NCBI RefSeq assembly: GCF_021044625.1
Contig: NZ_CP087999.1
Span: 4,547,001-4,611,000, forward strand
Length of the DNA stretch: 64,000 nucleotides
Source of the DNA: Geomonas sp. RF6
GTDB taxonomy: Bacteria; Desulfobacterota; Desulfuromonadia; Geobacterales; Geobacteraceae
Direction: 5' to 3'
The position numbers and the translations under genes were made by a program. Positions 20,401-29,160 of the stretch are shown here, piece after piece (positions within the stretch are counted from its first letter, which is position 1; every line of letters starts with the position of its first letter). Below the pieces are notes generated by a model that saw nothing but the letters and a program-made list of their open reading frames with translations, searched no databases and was not told the origin of the DNA.

Positions 20401-21432
20401 TCAGCAGCAACCTTTCAGATATCGTTTGGCGACAAATTGCGCTTCCTGACCACGTCCCAGCTCGTTCAGAAGGGGCACGATCCTCTCCGCGGCGGACTTC
20501 GCCATGGTGGGGATGGTGAGTGACTCCGACCACTGGGCCAGCGCAGCCTCGTGGTCGCCGGAACCGGCGTGTACATCTCCGATCATCAGGCTGGCCTGGT
20601 CGGTGAGGATGTCGAGCTCCAGCATGCGCTGCAAAATGGAAAGCGCTTCCGGAAATTGTTCGCCTGTCATGGCCAGCTGAACCAGGGACAGATAACACAG
20701 TGGATTCGTGGGGTTGGCCGCCAGCGCCCGATCGAGCAGATCCTTGCATTCCCCCAGGCGGCCGGCTCTGAACATTATAAGAGCAAGCTCGTACATTACA
20801 ACGTCGCTGGCGGAATTCCTGTGTAATTCTTGAAGGATCGGGAACGCGTCGCGGTCGTTACCGTCGTGGATCAGCAGGTACGCCTCTGCAAATTCCTTTC
20901 CCAGTGCAGAGTATCGGGTCGGCAGATCGCCCGGCAGCGGCTGGACGAGGAGGTGGAAGGTATCCTCGGCAGAGAGACCCATCGGTGCAACGTCTTGAAT
21001 TTCCTCATGTTCGGAGCCGTGACCCTTGCAGGAAGAGCACCCTCCGGCGTGGCCGGCATGGTGATTATGATTATTACTTAATGGCTCCGCCTTCACTTTC
21101 TGCAGACCCTTCAGCTTTTTTTCAGCGATTTCCCTTATTTCCGCGTCATGTGCCAGTTGAAGCGCGAGGTTGAAATACTCCTGTGCCTTCGCGGGCTCCC
21201 CACCGTTCAGGGCACCATCCCCTTCTATGAGGTTCAGCTGCGCCAGGCGGTTCCCCGTCTCCTGCAGCCGCCCCTCGATCTCGGCGCGCTCACCCTGAGC
21301 ATCGGCGGGACACCTTTCCAGCGCGTCCTGAAAGGAGCAGCGGGCGTCGGCGTAACGCTCCTGCGAGAGGAACTTCTCCCCCTGGGTCATATAGTGGCGG
21401 TAGTCCTTCTTGAATAGCTTCCCTAGAAACAT
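20401..21432 (-). CDS. Tetratricopeptide-repeat protein with His/Cys-rich insert
   Basis: This 343-residue cytoplasmic protein has TPR-like helix pairs at both ends (for example 15-45 and 200-330). Between them, around residues 120-143, is a short segment with many His and four Gly/Ser-spaced Cys and His residues (HNHH...GGCSSCKGHGSEH) that could bind a metal ion. The chain ends in Gly-Cys-Cys. I do not recognise a named function. It sits between the rRNA methyltransferase and the HU/IHF gene, all on the minus strand. Confidence 0.8.
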   Translation of the reverse strand: MFLGKLFKKDYRHYMTQGEKFLSQERYADARCSFQDALERCPADAQGERAEIEGRLQETGNRLAQLNLIEGDGALNGGEPAKAQEYFNLALQLAHDAEIREIAEKKLKGLQKVKAEPLSNNHNHHAGHAGGCSSCKGHGSEHEEIQDVAPMGLSAEDTFHLLVQPLPGDLPTRYSALGKEFAEAYLLIHDGNDRDAFPILQELHRNSASDVVMYELALIMFRAGRLGECKDLLDRALAANPTNPLCYLSLVQLAMTGEQFPEALSILQRMLELDILTDQASLMIGDVHAGSGDHEAALAQWSESLTIPTMAKSAAERIVPLLNELGRGQEAQFVAKRYLKGCC

Positions 21433-21453
21433 GCTGTGCCCCGTGTAGTGGAT

Positions 21454-22761
21454 TCAGTGCCGGCGCTTCAGAAGCGTGGCACTCTCAAGGTGATACGTCT
21501 GCGGAAACATGTCCACCGGCTGGGAGCGCTCCACCGTGTAGCCGTTGTCGGAGAGGATGCGCAGGTCGCGGGCCAGGGTGGGAGGATCGCAGGAGACGTA
21601 GATGATGGTTGGAGCCCCGAGCCCGGCGATCTCTGCGGCGCCTGCTGCGCCGCTGCGTGGCGGGTCGAGGATGATGAGGTCGAAATTTTCCTCTTCCGAG
21701 AGGAATCGCCTTACCGCTTTGGCCGCGTCCAGCACCATGAAAGTCGCGTTGCCGATGCCGTTTCGCTGGGCATTCTTGCGGGCGTCGGCCACGGAGGGTG
21801 CGTGACCCTCGACTCCGATGACCTCAGCCACGTATCGCGCCAGGGGAACGGAGAAATTCCCGTTGCCGCAGTACAGGTCGAGAAGTCGCTCGCTGCCGGT
21901 GAAGGCGCCCCACTCCCACACGGTGCGCAGGAGCTGCAGGTTCTGCCCGTAGTTCACCTGCGAAAAGCCGCCGCGGGCGAAGGAAAGGGATGTTTCAGGA
22001 AGAGCGGGGAGAAACCCCTGCGGCACCGTGTAGGAAAGCTCCTCGATACCGAACACCTTGCGGGCCCCTCCGCGCAGGAACAGGCCGGTGACGGAAGGGA
22101 GCTCCTCCCGCGCCTTCAGGAGGGCGTCTGCCAGTCCCCCCTCGGAGGCGGCGGAGCCGTGCAGGATGGCGATCGTCGCTCCGTCGCTCCCGGTGGCGAT
22201 GTCGATACCGGTCACCCCTACCCTCTCGGGGAGCCGGCTTATTACCTTGCGCAGCTCCAGCGCAGCATCGTTCAAGGGCTTGTCGCTGATGGCGCACCCC
22301 ATCGGGGCGTCGACAACCTCGTGGCTGCTCCCACGGAAGAAGCCGAGGTAGGTCTCGCTCCCCCGGGTCGCGAGCTTCAGCTGGATCCGGGAGCGGTAGC
22401 CGTACTGCCGCTGCGATCCGACTGTCGGGAGGACCACCTCCCCCTCGATCCCACCGAGGCGCCTCAGGGTGTCGGCAAAGATTTCCGTCTTTTGTGCCAG
22501 CTGCTCCTGATAGGAGACGTGCTGCCAGTTGCAGCCGCCGCAGTCGCCGAAGATCGGGCACGGGGGCTCCACCCGGCAAGGGGCGGGAACGACGATGGAG
22601 GAAAGACCCGCCTCCATGTACGACTTCTTCTCCCGCGCCACAGTCACTGCGACCTCGTCGCCGGGGGCGCTGAAGGGGACGAAGCACGCCTTCCCCTCGA
22701 TCCTCCCGAGACCGGCGCCGCCGTAGCAGAGCTTTTCGATCCTTATCTTCTGCTCAGGCAT
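21454..22761 (-). CDS. RlmD/TrmA-family 23S rRNA (uracil-C5)-methyltransferase
   Basis: This 435-residue SAM-dependent methyltransferase has an N-terminal TRAM-like region and a [4Fe-4S]-type cysteine set (Cys68-x5-Cys74-x2-Cys77, plus a later Cys in MGCAI). The catalytic motifs are LDPPRSGA and SCDPPTLARDL, with Cys as nucleophile. It would methylate a uridine C5 in 23S rRNA. The ATG at 22761 overlaps the stop of the upstream small gene by 8 nt; a longer reading to 22887 would sit wholly inside that gene. The exact target uridine is inferred from the family. Confidence 0.9.
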   Translation of the reverse strand: MPEQKIRIEKLCYGGAGLGRIEGKACFVPFSAPGDEVAVTVAREKKSYMEAGLSSIVVPAPCRVEPPCPIFGDCGGCNWQHVSYQEQLAQKTEIFADTLRRLGGIEGEVVLPTVGSQRQYGYRSRIQLKLATRGSETYLGFFRGSSHEVVDAPMGCAISDKPLNDAALELRKVISRLPERVGVTGIDIATGSDGATIAILHGSAASEGGLADALLKAREELPSVTGLFLRGGARKVFGIEELSYTVPQGFLPALPETSLSFARGGFSQVNYGQNLQLLRTVWEWGAFTGSERLLDLYCGNGNFSVPLARYVAEVIGVEGHAPSVADARKNAQRNGIGNATFMVLDAAKAVRRFLSEEENFDLIILDPPRSGAAGAAEIAGLGAPTIIYVSCDPPTLARDLRILSDNGYTVERSQPVDMFPQTYHLESATLLKRRH

Positions 22762-23146
22762 TGGAGAGCATCGGCATGAGGTGCCGCCTCGGGCGCAACG
22801 CCTTCCCAAGCTCCGAGTGCACGAGCCTCTTGGGAAACTCCGCGGTCTCGAAGTAGCGAAGCGCGGTGGCGCTGAAGCTTTCGACAAGCTTTTGCACGCA
22901 CTCCTCCACCCCGGCGGTCGGCACTCCCATCTGCTCCTCTACCCGCTGGTACGCCACGACGGAGCCGATCTTTGCAACGGCATCCTTGAAGGACGCTTCG
23001 TCGGCAAACATCTCGGGAGTGACGGCGACGTCGCAGCGCACTTCCAGCCGCACCTGGTGATAGTCGCCGAAGTAGCGGCGCGCCTTGTGGGTGAATCGCA
23101 CGGTAATTCCGTTTGCGAGGGTTATTTCGTGTGCAGCTTTATTCAT
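22754..23146 (-). CDS. Conserved-looking protein of unknown function
   Basis: This 130-residue soluble protein begins MNKAAHEITLANGITVRF. It is rich in charged residues and has no signal peptide or membrane segment that I can see. I do not recognise the family. An in-frame start at 23218 would add 24 residues, but the ATG at 23146 has an AAGGA 11 nt upstream and a more protein-like N-terminus. Its stop overlaps the start of the methyltransferase gene, so the two are probably co-translated. Confidence 0.7.
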   Translation of the reverse strand: MNKAAHEITLANGITVRFTHKARRYFGDYHQVRLEVRCDVAVTPEMFADEASFKDAVAKIGSVVAYQRVEEQMGVPTAGVEECVQKLVESFSATALRYFETAEFPKRLVHSELGKALRPRRHLMPMLSNA

Positions 23147-23315
23147 GCCTGGTAGTATCCTTGGAAAATGGTGCAGGTCCTCCGGAGCGAGCGGAACCGT
23201 TCGGCGCCCCGCGTTCATTAGCGCCTCCGGAAAATCACCACCGTTTTAACATGTTATAGATATTCTGTAAATAGGCATAAGGAATAATAAAAACGGAGAT
23301 TGGAGAGAAAACCGT

Positions 23316-23344
23316 TTGCCTTTTTTAAAACATTTTTGTAAAGT
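23316..23344 (+). promoter_or_regulatory. Candidate sigma-70 promoter for infA
   Basis: TTGCCT (23316-23321) and TAAAGT (23339-23344) are separated by 17 nt of A/T-rich sequence, about 48 nt before the infA start. This is a shape match only. Confidence 0.45.
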
Positions 23345-23391
23345 GTATGGTTGTTATGAAATAGACGCCACACAAAGGGGCAGGAGTTAAA

Positions 23392-23610
23392 ATGAGCAAG
23401 GAAGAAGCTATAGAGGTAGAAGGAACGGTCATCGAGCCGCTTCCGAACGCGATGTTCAAGGTGAAGCTGGAGAACGACCACATGGTACTGGCGCACATTT
23501 CCGGTAAAATGCGGAAATTCTTCATCAAGATCCTTCCGGGAGACAAGGTGACCGTGGAGCTTTCCCCGTACGACCTGACCCGTGGCCGCATAACCTATCG
23601 CGCCAAATAA
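23392..23610 (+). CDS. infA: Translation initiation factor IF-1
   Basis: This 72-residue S1/OB-fold protein starts [15 protein letters not shown], has [13 protein letters not shown] in the middle and ends [10 protein letters not shown], matching IF-1 along its full length. It binds the 30S A site during initiation. A GCAGGAG ribosome-binding site precedes the ATG. It is followed 153 nt later by efp, grouping translation factors together. Confidence 0.97.
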   Translation: MSKEEAIEVEGTVIEPLPNAMFKVKLENDHMVLAHISGKMRKFFIKILPGDKVTVELSPYDLTRGRITYRAK

Positions 23611-23763
23611 CCCTCCAGAGCATAGACCACCTGGCAGACCGCAGGCAATTCAATCCGCTTACTTTCCAACTTCGGATATGATGGAATATGGACGGCACCT
23701 CTGCGACCGGCGCGGGCTGCCGTGTAATTCTCTAAAAAACCACGACTAACAAGGAATAGCTAC

Positions 23764-24327
23764 ATGTACACTGCTGCAGATCTCAGAAAAGGGTTGAAGA
23801 TTACCATCGACAACGAGCCGTATATCATCACCGCCTTTGACTTCTCGAAGCCGGGCAAGGGCCAGGCGCTCTACCGCACGAAGCTGAAGAACATGATGAC
23901 CGGCCTTACCATGGACCGCACCTACCGTTCTGGCGAGACCTTCGAGCCGGCTCACCTGGAAGATCGCAAGATGCAGTACCTCTACAAAGAAGAGGAGCAC
24001 TACTGCTTTATGGACAACGAGACCTTCGAGCAGATCCACATGGGTGAAGACGTGCTCGGCGACGCCAAGAACTACCTGATCGACAACCTCCCGGTCGATG
24101 TTCTCCTCTTCAGGGAAAAGGCGATCGGCATCGAGCTCCCGAACTTCGTGACGCTGCGCGTCGTGGAGACCCTCCCGTGGGTTAAGGGCGACACCTCCGG
24201 CAGCGACTCCAAGCCGGCTACGGTTGAGACCGGCTACGTGCTGCGCGTCCCCCCCTTCATTGAGGAAAATGAGCTCATCGTCATCGACACCCGTACCGGC
24301 GAGTACTCCACGAGGGTGAAAGGGTAG
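23764..24327 (+). CDS. efp: Elongation factor P
   Basis: This 187-residue protein has the three-domain EF-P layout. The modified-lysine loop is SKPGKGQA with Lys32 at its tip, corresponding to Lys34 of E. coli. EF-P rescues ribosomes stalled on polyproline. The next gene, 2 nt after the stop, is the lysyl ligase EpmA, which fits an E. coli-type beta-lysylated EF-P. An AAGGAAT site precedes the ATG. Confidence 0.97.
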   Translation: MYTAADLRKGLKITIDNEPYIITAFDFSKPGKGQALYRTKLKNMMTGLTMDRTYRSGETFEPAHLEDRKMQYLYKEEEHYCFMDNETFEQIHMGEDVLGDAKNYLIDNLPVDVLLFREKAIGIELPNFVTLRVVETLPWVKGDTSGSDSKPATVETGYVLRVPPFIEENELIVIDTRTGEYSTRVKG

Positions 24328-24329
24328 AA

Positions 24330-25241
24330 ATGACAGGAAACTGGGCGCTCTCCCGGCGGCGCAACGCGCTTGCCGGGAGGTGCGCCATCTTGCAAAGAGT
24401 CAGGAACTTTTTTTTGCAAAAGGGGTATCTCGAAGTTGAGACCCCTTTTCGCATTCCTGCGCCTGCACCGGAGGCGCAAATCGACGCCATCCCCTCCGCA
24501 GGGTGGTTCCTCCAGACCTCCCCCGAGCTGTGCATGAAGCGCCTTCTCGCCGCCGGGTACCCTCGCCTCTTCCAGATCTGCCGCTGCTGGCGCGACGGCG
24601 AGCGCGGCACCTTGCACCTGAACGAATTCACCATGCTGGAATGGTACGCTGCCGACGCGGACTACCTCGACCTGATGGAGGAATGCGAGGCGCTGGTGCG
24701 CGCGGCGGCGGGCGCGGAGAGTATCGTCTACCGCGGCGCGACGGTCGACCTCAGCGGGCGCTGGGAGAGAATCAGCGTGGCGGAGGCCTTTCGCCGCTAC
24801 ACCGATGTGAGTGCCTCTGAGGCGCTGGAGCGGGGGCTCTTCGACGAGCTTATGGTGGAGCGGATAGAGCCGCAGCTCGGGTTCGGATCCCCCACCTTCA
24901 TCTACGACTACCCAGCCAGCCGCGGGGCGCTCGCCCGCCTGAAGGCAGGGGAGCCGGAGGTCGCGGAGCGCTTCGAGCTGTACATCGCAGGGGTGGAGAT
25001 TGCCAATGCCTTTTCCGAGCTCACCGATGCAAAGGAGCAGCGGGAGCGTTTCGTGGCGGAAGCAGCGCTGCGTGGAGCAGAGGGAAAGACGGTGTACCCG
25101 CTGCCGGAAAGATTTCTGCAGGAGCTCCCCGATATGCCGCAGTCGGCAGGGATCGCGCTGGGTCTCGACAGGCTGGTGATGACGATTCTTGATGCGGAGA
25201 GGATTGACGACGTCGTGGCATTTACGCAGGAAGAGCTGTAG
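24330..25241 (+). CDS. epmA: EF-P--lysine ligase EpmA (GenX/PoxA, class II LysRS paralogue)
   Basis: This 303-residue class II aminoacyl-tRNA-synthetase catalytic core lacks an anticodon-binding domain. It has VETPF near the N-terminus, QTSPELCMKRLL, the motif 2 region with NEFTMLEWY, and a C-terminal GIALGLDRLVM motif 3. It would attach (beta-)lysine to Lys32 of EF-P. It starts 2 nt after efp, so the pair is co-expressed. The lysine 2,3-aminomutase partner EpmB is not in this window. Confidence 0.93.
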   Translation: MTGNWALSRRRNALAGRCAILQRVRNFFLQKGYLEVETPFRIPAPAPEAQIDAIPSAGWFLQTSPELCMKRLLAAGYPRLFQICRCWRDGERGTLHLNEFTMLEWYAADADYLDLMEECEALVRAAAGAESIVYRGATVDLSGRWERISVAEAFRRYTDVSASEALERGLFDELMVERIEPQLGFGSPTFIYDYPASRGALARLKAGEPEVAERFELYIAGVEIANAFSELTDAKEQRERFVAEAALRGAEGKTVYPLPERFLQELPDMPQSAGIALGLDRLVMTILDAERIDDVVAFTQEEL

Positions 25242-25283
25242 ATAGATCGGCTCTTTAGGGAAATTAAGGGAATGGTCACCCCT

Positions 25284-25445
25284 CAAGGAACGCGAGGCCT
25301 CACGTTCCCCCCTTTGCGAAGGTTCATCCGGGAATTCCGGGGAAGCGTGGGTACATTGCCACGAAGCACTGCAGAAGGCATAACGTTCCCCCCTTTGCGA
25401 AGGGGGGGGGATTTTACGTCTCCTGCGGTGCTTCGTGGAATGTAA
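25284..25445. repeat. Partial dispersed-repeat end modules in the epmA-bioB gap
   Basis: In the 339-nt gap, two CCCCCCTTTGCGAAGG modules frame TTCATCCGGGAATTCCGGGG and a TACATTGCCACGAAGCACTGC segment. Both also form one end of the larger elements at 48263-48642 and 56528-56910. Only the end portion is present here, so this looks like a truncated or minimal copy. Confidence 0.8.
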
Positions 25446-25504
25446 GACCCGTGCCGCGGAATCCTGGATTAACCTTCCTTTACCCTCAGCTCCGGCCCCT
25501 TCAG

Positions 25505-25538
25505 TTGTCAACCACATCTCTTCACATTAGGTTGACAA
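25505..25538 (+). promoter_or_regulatory. BirA-type biotin operator
   Basis: TTGTCAACC (25505-25513) and GGTTGACAA (25530-25538) form a perfect inverted repeat with a 16-nt spacer. This matches the bacterial BirA operator pattern (TTGTnAACC..GGTTnACAA). It lies 42 nt upstream of bioB. The second arm contains TTGACA and could overlap the -35 box, allowing biotinoyl-AMP-bound BirA to repress bioBDA. Confidence 0.85.
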
Positions 25539-25580
25539 GTCTCCGTCGCCCATGATAAATCACCCGGCAGGAGGATTTAA

Positions 25581-26567
25581 ATGGAAGACTTTATCAGCAG
25601 GGCCACGCAGCGCATCCTCAAGGGGGGCGAGATTTCTTTCGAGGAGGCGGTCGCGCTCTCCGAGGTGCACGGTTCCCAGGTTTTTGATCTTTTCCGCGGC
25701 GCCAGCCGCATCAAGGAGCACTTTGTCGGCAACACCGTCCATCTCTGCTCCATAATCAACGCCAAATCCGGCCGCTGCGCCGAGGATTGCGCTTTCTGCG
25801 CGCAGTCAGCCCACCACAAGACCGATGCGCCGGTTTACCCCCTCGTCGAGGAGGAGCGCATGGTGCAGTCGGCCCGCGCCGCCGAAGCGAACGGCTCCGC
25901 ATGCTTCGGCATCATCACGAGCGGCACCACCATCGCCGGGAAGGAACTGGACCAGGTCCTCTCCGCCCTGCGCCGCATCCGCAGCGAGACCTCCATTTTT
26001 CCTTCCTGCTCGCTCGGCATCATCGACGTGGAGACCGCCCAGGCGCTGAAGGACGCGGGGATGGAAACGTACCACCACAACCTCGAGACCGCGGAAAGCT
26101 TCTTCCCCTCGATCTGTTCGACCCACCCCTATTCCGATGACGTGGAAACTGTGCGCGCTGTAAAGAGCGTCGGGCTCAAGGTCTGCTCCGGCGGGATCTT
26201 CGGCATGGGCGAGACCGCGGCGCAGCGCGTGGAGATGGCATTTACGCTGAAGGAGCTCGACGTCGACTCCGTCCCCCTGAACTTCCTGAACCCCATCGAG
26301 GGGACCCGCCTTGCCGGCGCCTCGCACATCAGCGCCCTGGACTGCCTGAAGACCATCGCGATCTACCGCATGATCCTCCCTGGAAAGAGAATCACCGTCT
26401 GCGGCGGCAGGGAGAAGAACCTGAGGGACCTGCAGTCCTGGATCTTCTTCGCCGGCGCCAACGGCACCATGATCGGGAACTACCTCACCACGCTTGGACG
26501 CTCTGTCGATACCGATCGCCAGATGTTCTCCGACCTCGGGCTGGAGACGGTACTGTGCGAACATTAG
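25581..26567 (+). CDS. bioB: Biotin synthase
   Basis: This 328-residue radical-SAM enzyme inserts sulfur into dethiobiotin. The CxxxCxxC cluster ligands are Cys66, Cys70 and Cys73 (GRCAEDCAFCAQS), and the YHHNLETA and GMGE motifs of BioB follow. An AGGAGG ribosome-binding site precedes the ATG. It is the first gene of the bioBDA operon behind the BirA operator and overlaps bioD by 13 nt. Confidence 0.97.
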   Translation: MEDFISRATQRILKGGEISFEEAVALSEVHGSQVFDLFRGASRIKEHFVGNTVHLCSIINAKSGRCAEDCAFCAQSAHHKTDAPVYPLVEEERMVQSARAAEANGSACFGIITSGTTIAGKELDQVLSALRRIRSETSIFPSCSLGIIDVETAQALKDAGMETYHHNLETAESFFPSICSTHPYSDDVETVRAVKSVGLKVCSGGIFGMGETAAQRVEMAFTLKELDVDSVPLNFLNPIEGTRLAGASHISALDCLKTIAIYRMILPGKRITVCGGREKNLRDLQSWIFFAGANGTMIGNYLTTLGRSVDTDRQMFSDLGLETVLCEH

Positions 26568-27295
26568 CAGGGAGCGGTTCCGGGCGCGGTATCTTCATTA
26601 CCGGCACGGACACCGGCATCGGCAAGAGCATCGTGTCGGCCACGCTGGCGCGACTGCTGCACCTTTCAGGCATCTCGGTTGGAGTGATGAAGCCGGTTAC
26701 CAGCGGCTGCGAGGAGCGCGCTGGCGCCCTCGTATCACTTGATGCCGGGCTCCTCTGCTGGGGTGCGGGGATTCCCCTCACCTCGGACTCAGCGCCGTAC
26801 CTGGCGAAAGCGCCACTTGCCCCTTCCGTTGCAGCGACACTGGACGGCATCACCATAGAGCCGGCTGTCATAGCCGCCGCCTATGAGAGGCTGAGTGCAC
26901 AGTACGATTTCGTGATCGTGGAGGGCGCAGGGGGGCTGATGGTCCCGATAAACCGCTCGTTTCTGATGTCGGACCTCGCAAGGATGCTTCAGCTCCCGCT
27001 CCTGGTCGTTGCGCGCCCCAATCTCGGCACCGTCAACCACACCCTTCTCACCACCTATAGCGCGTCGCAACTTGGGCTCGACGTCGCCGGCGTCGTCATA
27101 AACCGCTTCCCTGCCGCCCCCGATCAGGCAGAGCAGACGGCGGCCCCGCTCATCGCGGAACTCTCCACGGCACCCTTACTCGGCGTCTTCCCTGCTGTCG
27201 CAGGGGGGGATGACCGCGAGGTGGTGGAACAGCTGGCAGGAAAGCTGGCAGGGAAACCGGAGACGGAAAGGCTTCTTGCCGCCCTCCTCGCATAG
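26555..27295 (+). CDS. bioD: Dethiobiotin synthetase
   Basis: This 246-residue P-loop enzyme closes the ureido ring of dethiobiotin from DAPA, CO2 and ATP. The N-terminal ITGTDTGIGKS P-loop, MKPVTSG and VEGAGGLMVPI are the family signatures. The GTG start at 26555 overlaps the bioB end by 13 nt and has GGAG about 9 nt upstream, so translation is probably coupled. Confidence 0.95.
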   Translation: MRTLAGSGSGRGIFITGTDTGIGKSIVSATLARLLHLSGISVGVMKPVTSGCEERAGALVSLDAGLLCWGAGIPLTSDSAPYLAKAPLAPSVAATLDGITIEPAVIAAAYERLSAQYDFVIVEGAGGLMVPINRSFLMSDLARMLQLPLLVVARPNLGTVNHTLLTTYSASQLGLDVAGVVINRFPAAPDQAEQTAAPLIAELSTAPLLGVFPAVAGGDDREVVEQLAGKLAGKPETERLLAALLA

Positions 27296-27328
27296 CCGAA
27301 CCGGTACCCCCTCATAAGGAAATAGGAC

Positions 27329-28693
27329 ATGGCACACGAGTTCGATACCGCCACCCTGAGAAAATACGACAGCGACTACGTCTGGCACCCCTTCACCCAG
27401 ATGAGCGAGTGGGAAAGCGCCGACAACCTGGTCATCACCCGCGGCGAGGGGTCCTACCTCATCGATTCCGATGGCAACCGCTATCTCGACGGCGTCGCCG
27501 CCATCTGGACGAATGTGCACGGCCACTGCAAAAAGGAGATCAACGAGGCGATAAAGGCTCAGGTCGACCGCCTCGAGCACTCCACCCTCCTCGGGCTGGC
27601 GAGCGAGCAGGCGGCGGTCCTGGCGAAGCGGCTGGTGGAGATCCTCCCCGACGGCCTGTGCAAGGTCTTTTACTCCGACAACGGCTCGACCGCCATGGAG
27701 ATCGCGGTGAAGATGGCCTTTCAGTACCAGATGCTGACCGGCCAGCGCGAGCGCACCCGCTTCATCTCTTTCGCCAACGCCTACCATGGCGACACCGTCG
27801 GTGCCATGAGCGTGGGCGGGATCGATCTGTACCACGAGGTCTACTCCCCCCTTCTCTTCCCGACCATCAAGGCCCCCTCCCCCTACTGCTATCGGTGCAC
27901 CCTCTGCGAGGAGCGTGACTCCTCCACCTGCGGCATGCTCTGCCTGCAGGAACTGGAGCGCCTGATGGAGTCGCACGCCCATGAACTCGCGGGGCTGGTC
28001 ATAGAGCCGCTGGTGCAGGGGGCGGGAGGGATGATCGTGCAGCCCCCCGGATTCCTGAAAGGTGTCAGGGAGCTTTGCGACCGGTTCGGGGTCCTCATGC
28101 TCGCCGACGAGGTCGCCGTAGGGTTCGGGCGCACCGGCGCCATGTTCGCCTGCCAGAAGGAAGGGGTAACACCCGACATCATGGCGCTCTCCAAAGGGAT
28201 CAGCGCAGGATATCTGCCGCTCGCGGTTACCGTGACCACCAAAAGGGTGTACGACGCTTTCCTCGGCTCCTACGCCGAGATGAAAACCTTCTTCCACGGC
28301 CACACCTTTACCGGAAATTCGATCGCCTGCGCCGCAGCTCTCGCGAGCCTCGACCTTTTCGCCTCGGAGCGGCTGCTGGAGAGCCTCCCGCAAAAGATCG
28401 CGTACATTTCGGAGCGGCTGCAGGGACTCGCGGGGCTGCCGCACGTCGGGGATGTGAGGCAGGAAGGGATGATCGGCGGAATCGAGCTGGTGCGGGACAA
28501 GGAGAGCCGTGAGCCGTATCACTGGGAGGAGCGGGTCGGGGTGCAGGTGTGCCTCGAGGCGCGCAAACACGGTCTCTTCCTGCGGCCGCTGGGGAATATC
28601 ATTGTCGTCTTCCCGCCGCTTTCTATTTCTATGGAGGAGTTGAAGATCCTTATGGATGGGATAGAGGCTTCCATTGTGGCCATAACGGAGTAG
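27329..28693 (+). CDS. bioA: Adenosylmethionine-8-amino-7-oxononanoate aminotransferase
   Basis: This 454-residue class III PLP aminotransferase makes DAPA from KAPA. The N-terminal VWHPFTQM, the FYSDNGSTAME phosphate-binding region, DEVAVGFGRTG, and the PLP lysine Lys289 (LSKGISAGYLPLA) fit BioA. It follows bioD by 33 nt. No bioF or bioC is present here, so early biotin steps are encoded elsewhere. Confidence 0.95.
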   Translation: MAHEFDTATLRKYDSDYVWHPFTQMSEWESADNLVITRGEGSYLIDSDGNRYLDGVAAIWTNVHGHCKKEINEAIKAQVDRLEHSTLLGLASEQAAVLAKRLVEILPDGLCKVFYSDNGSTAMEIAVKMAFQYQMLTGQRERTRFISFANAYHGDTVGAMSVGGIDLYHEVYSPLLFPTIKAPSPYCYRCTLCEERDSSTCGMLCLQELERLMESHAHELAGLVIEPLVQGAGGMIVQPPGFLKGVRELCDRFGVLMLADEVAVGFGRTGAMFACQKEGVTPDIMALSKGISAGYLPLAVTVTTKRVYDAFLGSYAEMKTFFHGHTFTGNSIACAAALASLDLFASERLLESLPQKIAYISERLQGLAGLPHVGDVRQEGMIGGIELVRDKESREPYHWEERVGVQVCLEARKHGLFLRPLGNIIVVFPPLSISMEELKILMDGIEASIVAITE

Positions 28694-28764
28694 CAGAAGG
28701 ATCGGGTCCTGGCGCTGCGGTCTCCTGTAGCAGCGTGGCCTCTGTAGATTACGCGGCTGCCGCC

Positions 28765-28915
28765 GCGGGACAGGCTGGGAAGCCTATCCTCCAGCGCGGG
28801 TTGTTCGTCTCCACTCCCGGCTACCCGTTTCCCGGCACCGACCTGCGTTGCCCCGGCGCTGGAGCGCAGGCATCTTGCCTGCGTTGGCGGCGCAAGCCGC
28901 TGCCCCTACATCCCA
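28765..28915. repeat. Degenerate copy of the palindromic repeat family in the bioA-kinase gap
   Basis: The gap 28694-29160 (467 nt) has no gene. Segments GACAGGCTGGGAAGCCTATCC (28770 region) and GCTGGAGCGCAGGCATCTTG (28859 region) match, in inverted or rearranged order, the palindromic core of the repeats at 11103-11273 and 54717-54886. The last ~200 nt before the kinase is AT-rich and probably holds its promoter; I see no clear consensus. Confidence 0.6.
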
Positions 28916-29160
28916 CGCCCCTATCGTTGCAGCTCTCTAATACTTCATGTCATGCCTCTTTGTATTTCACTGTTGTCGCCGCATCACTGTCATAGCCTCC
29001 CTCTTCTCCCTCCATGCCAATGCTCTATGATTCCCACGAACCCTCCTTTGACAGTCCTTCGCCTCATATTTTCGCAATCGATATTTTTTTATAGATTCCT
29101 CTCCCTCCGTACATTAAGATGCTTGACGGCTCATTAGACACACTTCCAGGAGTTACTGCT

